A DNA stretch of 5,911 nucleotides. Source: CAZZCN01 sp964652975. GTDB taxonomy: Bacteria; Bacillota; Clostridia; Saccharofermentanales; UBA5734. Positions 5,796 to 5,911 of this stretch are shown here, one piece after another. How positions within the stretch are numbered: the first letter of the stretch is position 1; each line of letters starts with the position of its first letter. The notes below the pieces were generated by a model. The model was not told where the DNA came from, searched no databases, and saw nothing but the letters and a program-made list of their open reading frames with translations. The position numbers and the translations under genes are program-made. Location: positions 1-5,911 of the forward strand of contig CAZZCN010000135.1 of the NCBI GenBank assembly GCA_964652975.1, written 5' to 3'.

Positions 5796-5911
5796 TTAAA
5801 TTAAGAGAATAAACGAAAGGGACTTGAGACGAAAAACAAAGAAGCAATAGGCAGTCTATGGAAAGCTGTGTATTGTTTTATACTGATTAGCATTCTAAAA
5901 GATAGTAAAGC

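Overview
The window looks like an accessory, metabolic-regulatory stretch of a bacterial chromosome. Two uroporphyrinogen-decarboxylase-superfamily (URO-D, COG0407-type) paralogues sit beside an AraC-type regulator and a GntR/LacI-hybrid regulator. This mix, the AT-rich spacers and the IS630-type relic resemble genomes of the PVC group, particularly Lentisphaerota (Victivallis-like), where such families are greatly expanded. The taxonomic guess is inference from gene content only; there is no marker gene here.

Layout, left to right. (1) Positions 1-21 hold a 20-base promoter/operator-like element facing left, out of the window. (2) Positions 180-728 hold a dead IS630-family transposase relic with in-frame stops and lost catalytic residues. 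(3) Positions 827-1912 (minus) encode a GntR-type winged-helix regulator with a LacI-like sugar-sensing domain. It has a good sigma70-type promoter containing a near-copy (18 of 20 bases) of the left-edge element, embedded in a cluster of TGAGATA-type boxes. (4) About 310 bases of spacer follow. (5) Positions 2299-3411 (minus) encode a URO-D-fold protein of the Trp-rich 'WQPR / NFGEN / GISDE' subfamily. (6) A 250-base spacer holds a palindrome, a weak promoter candidate and a second inverted repeat. (7) Positions 3662-4711 (minus) encode a second, more divergent URO-D-fold protein. (8) A 99-base divergent promoter region follows, then (9) positions 4811-5677 (plus), an AraC-family activator with a cupin sensor. 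(10) A short orphan C-terminal coding fragment on the minus strand ends just beyond the AraC stop.

How the genes may work together (inference): the AraC protein probably controls the divergent URO-D gene through the shared 99-base region, and perhaps also the second URO-D gene downstream. The GntR/LacI hybrid probably represses itself and a gene off the left edge, because both promoters carry the same box next to a TTGAC-type -35. Neither URO-D protein has the arginine motif of true HemE or the His-x-Cys zinc motif of the MtaA/MtbA methyltransferases, so the reaction catalysed is unknown. No complete defence system, CRISPR array, RNA gene or obviously new multi-gene machine is visible. The most interesting signals are the repeated operator/promoter element and the pair of uncharacterised URO-D enzymes under two different sugar-type regulators.
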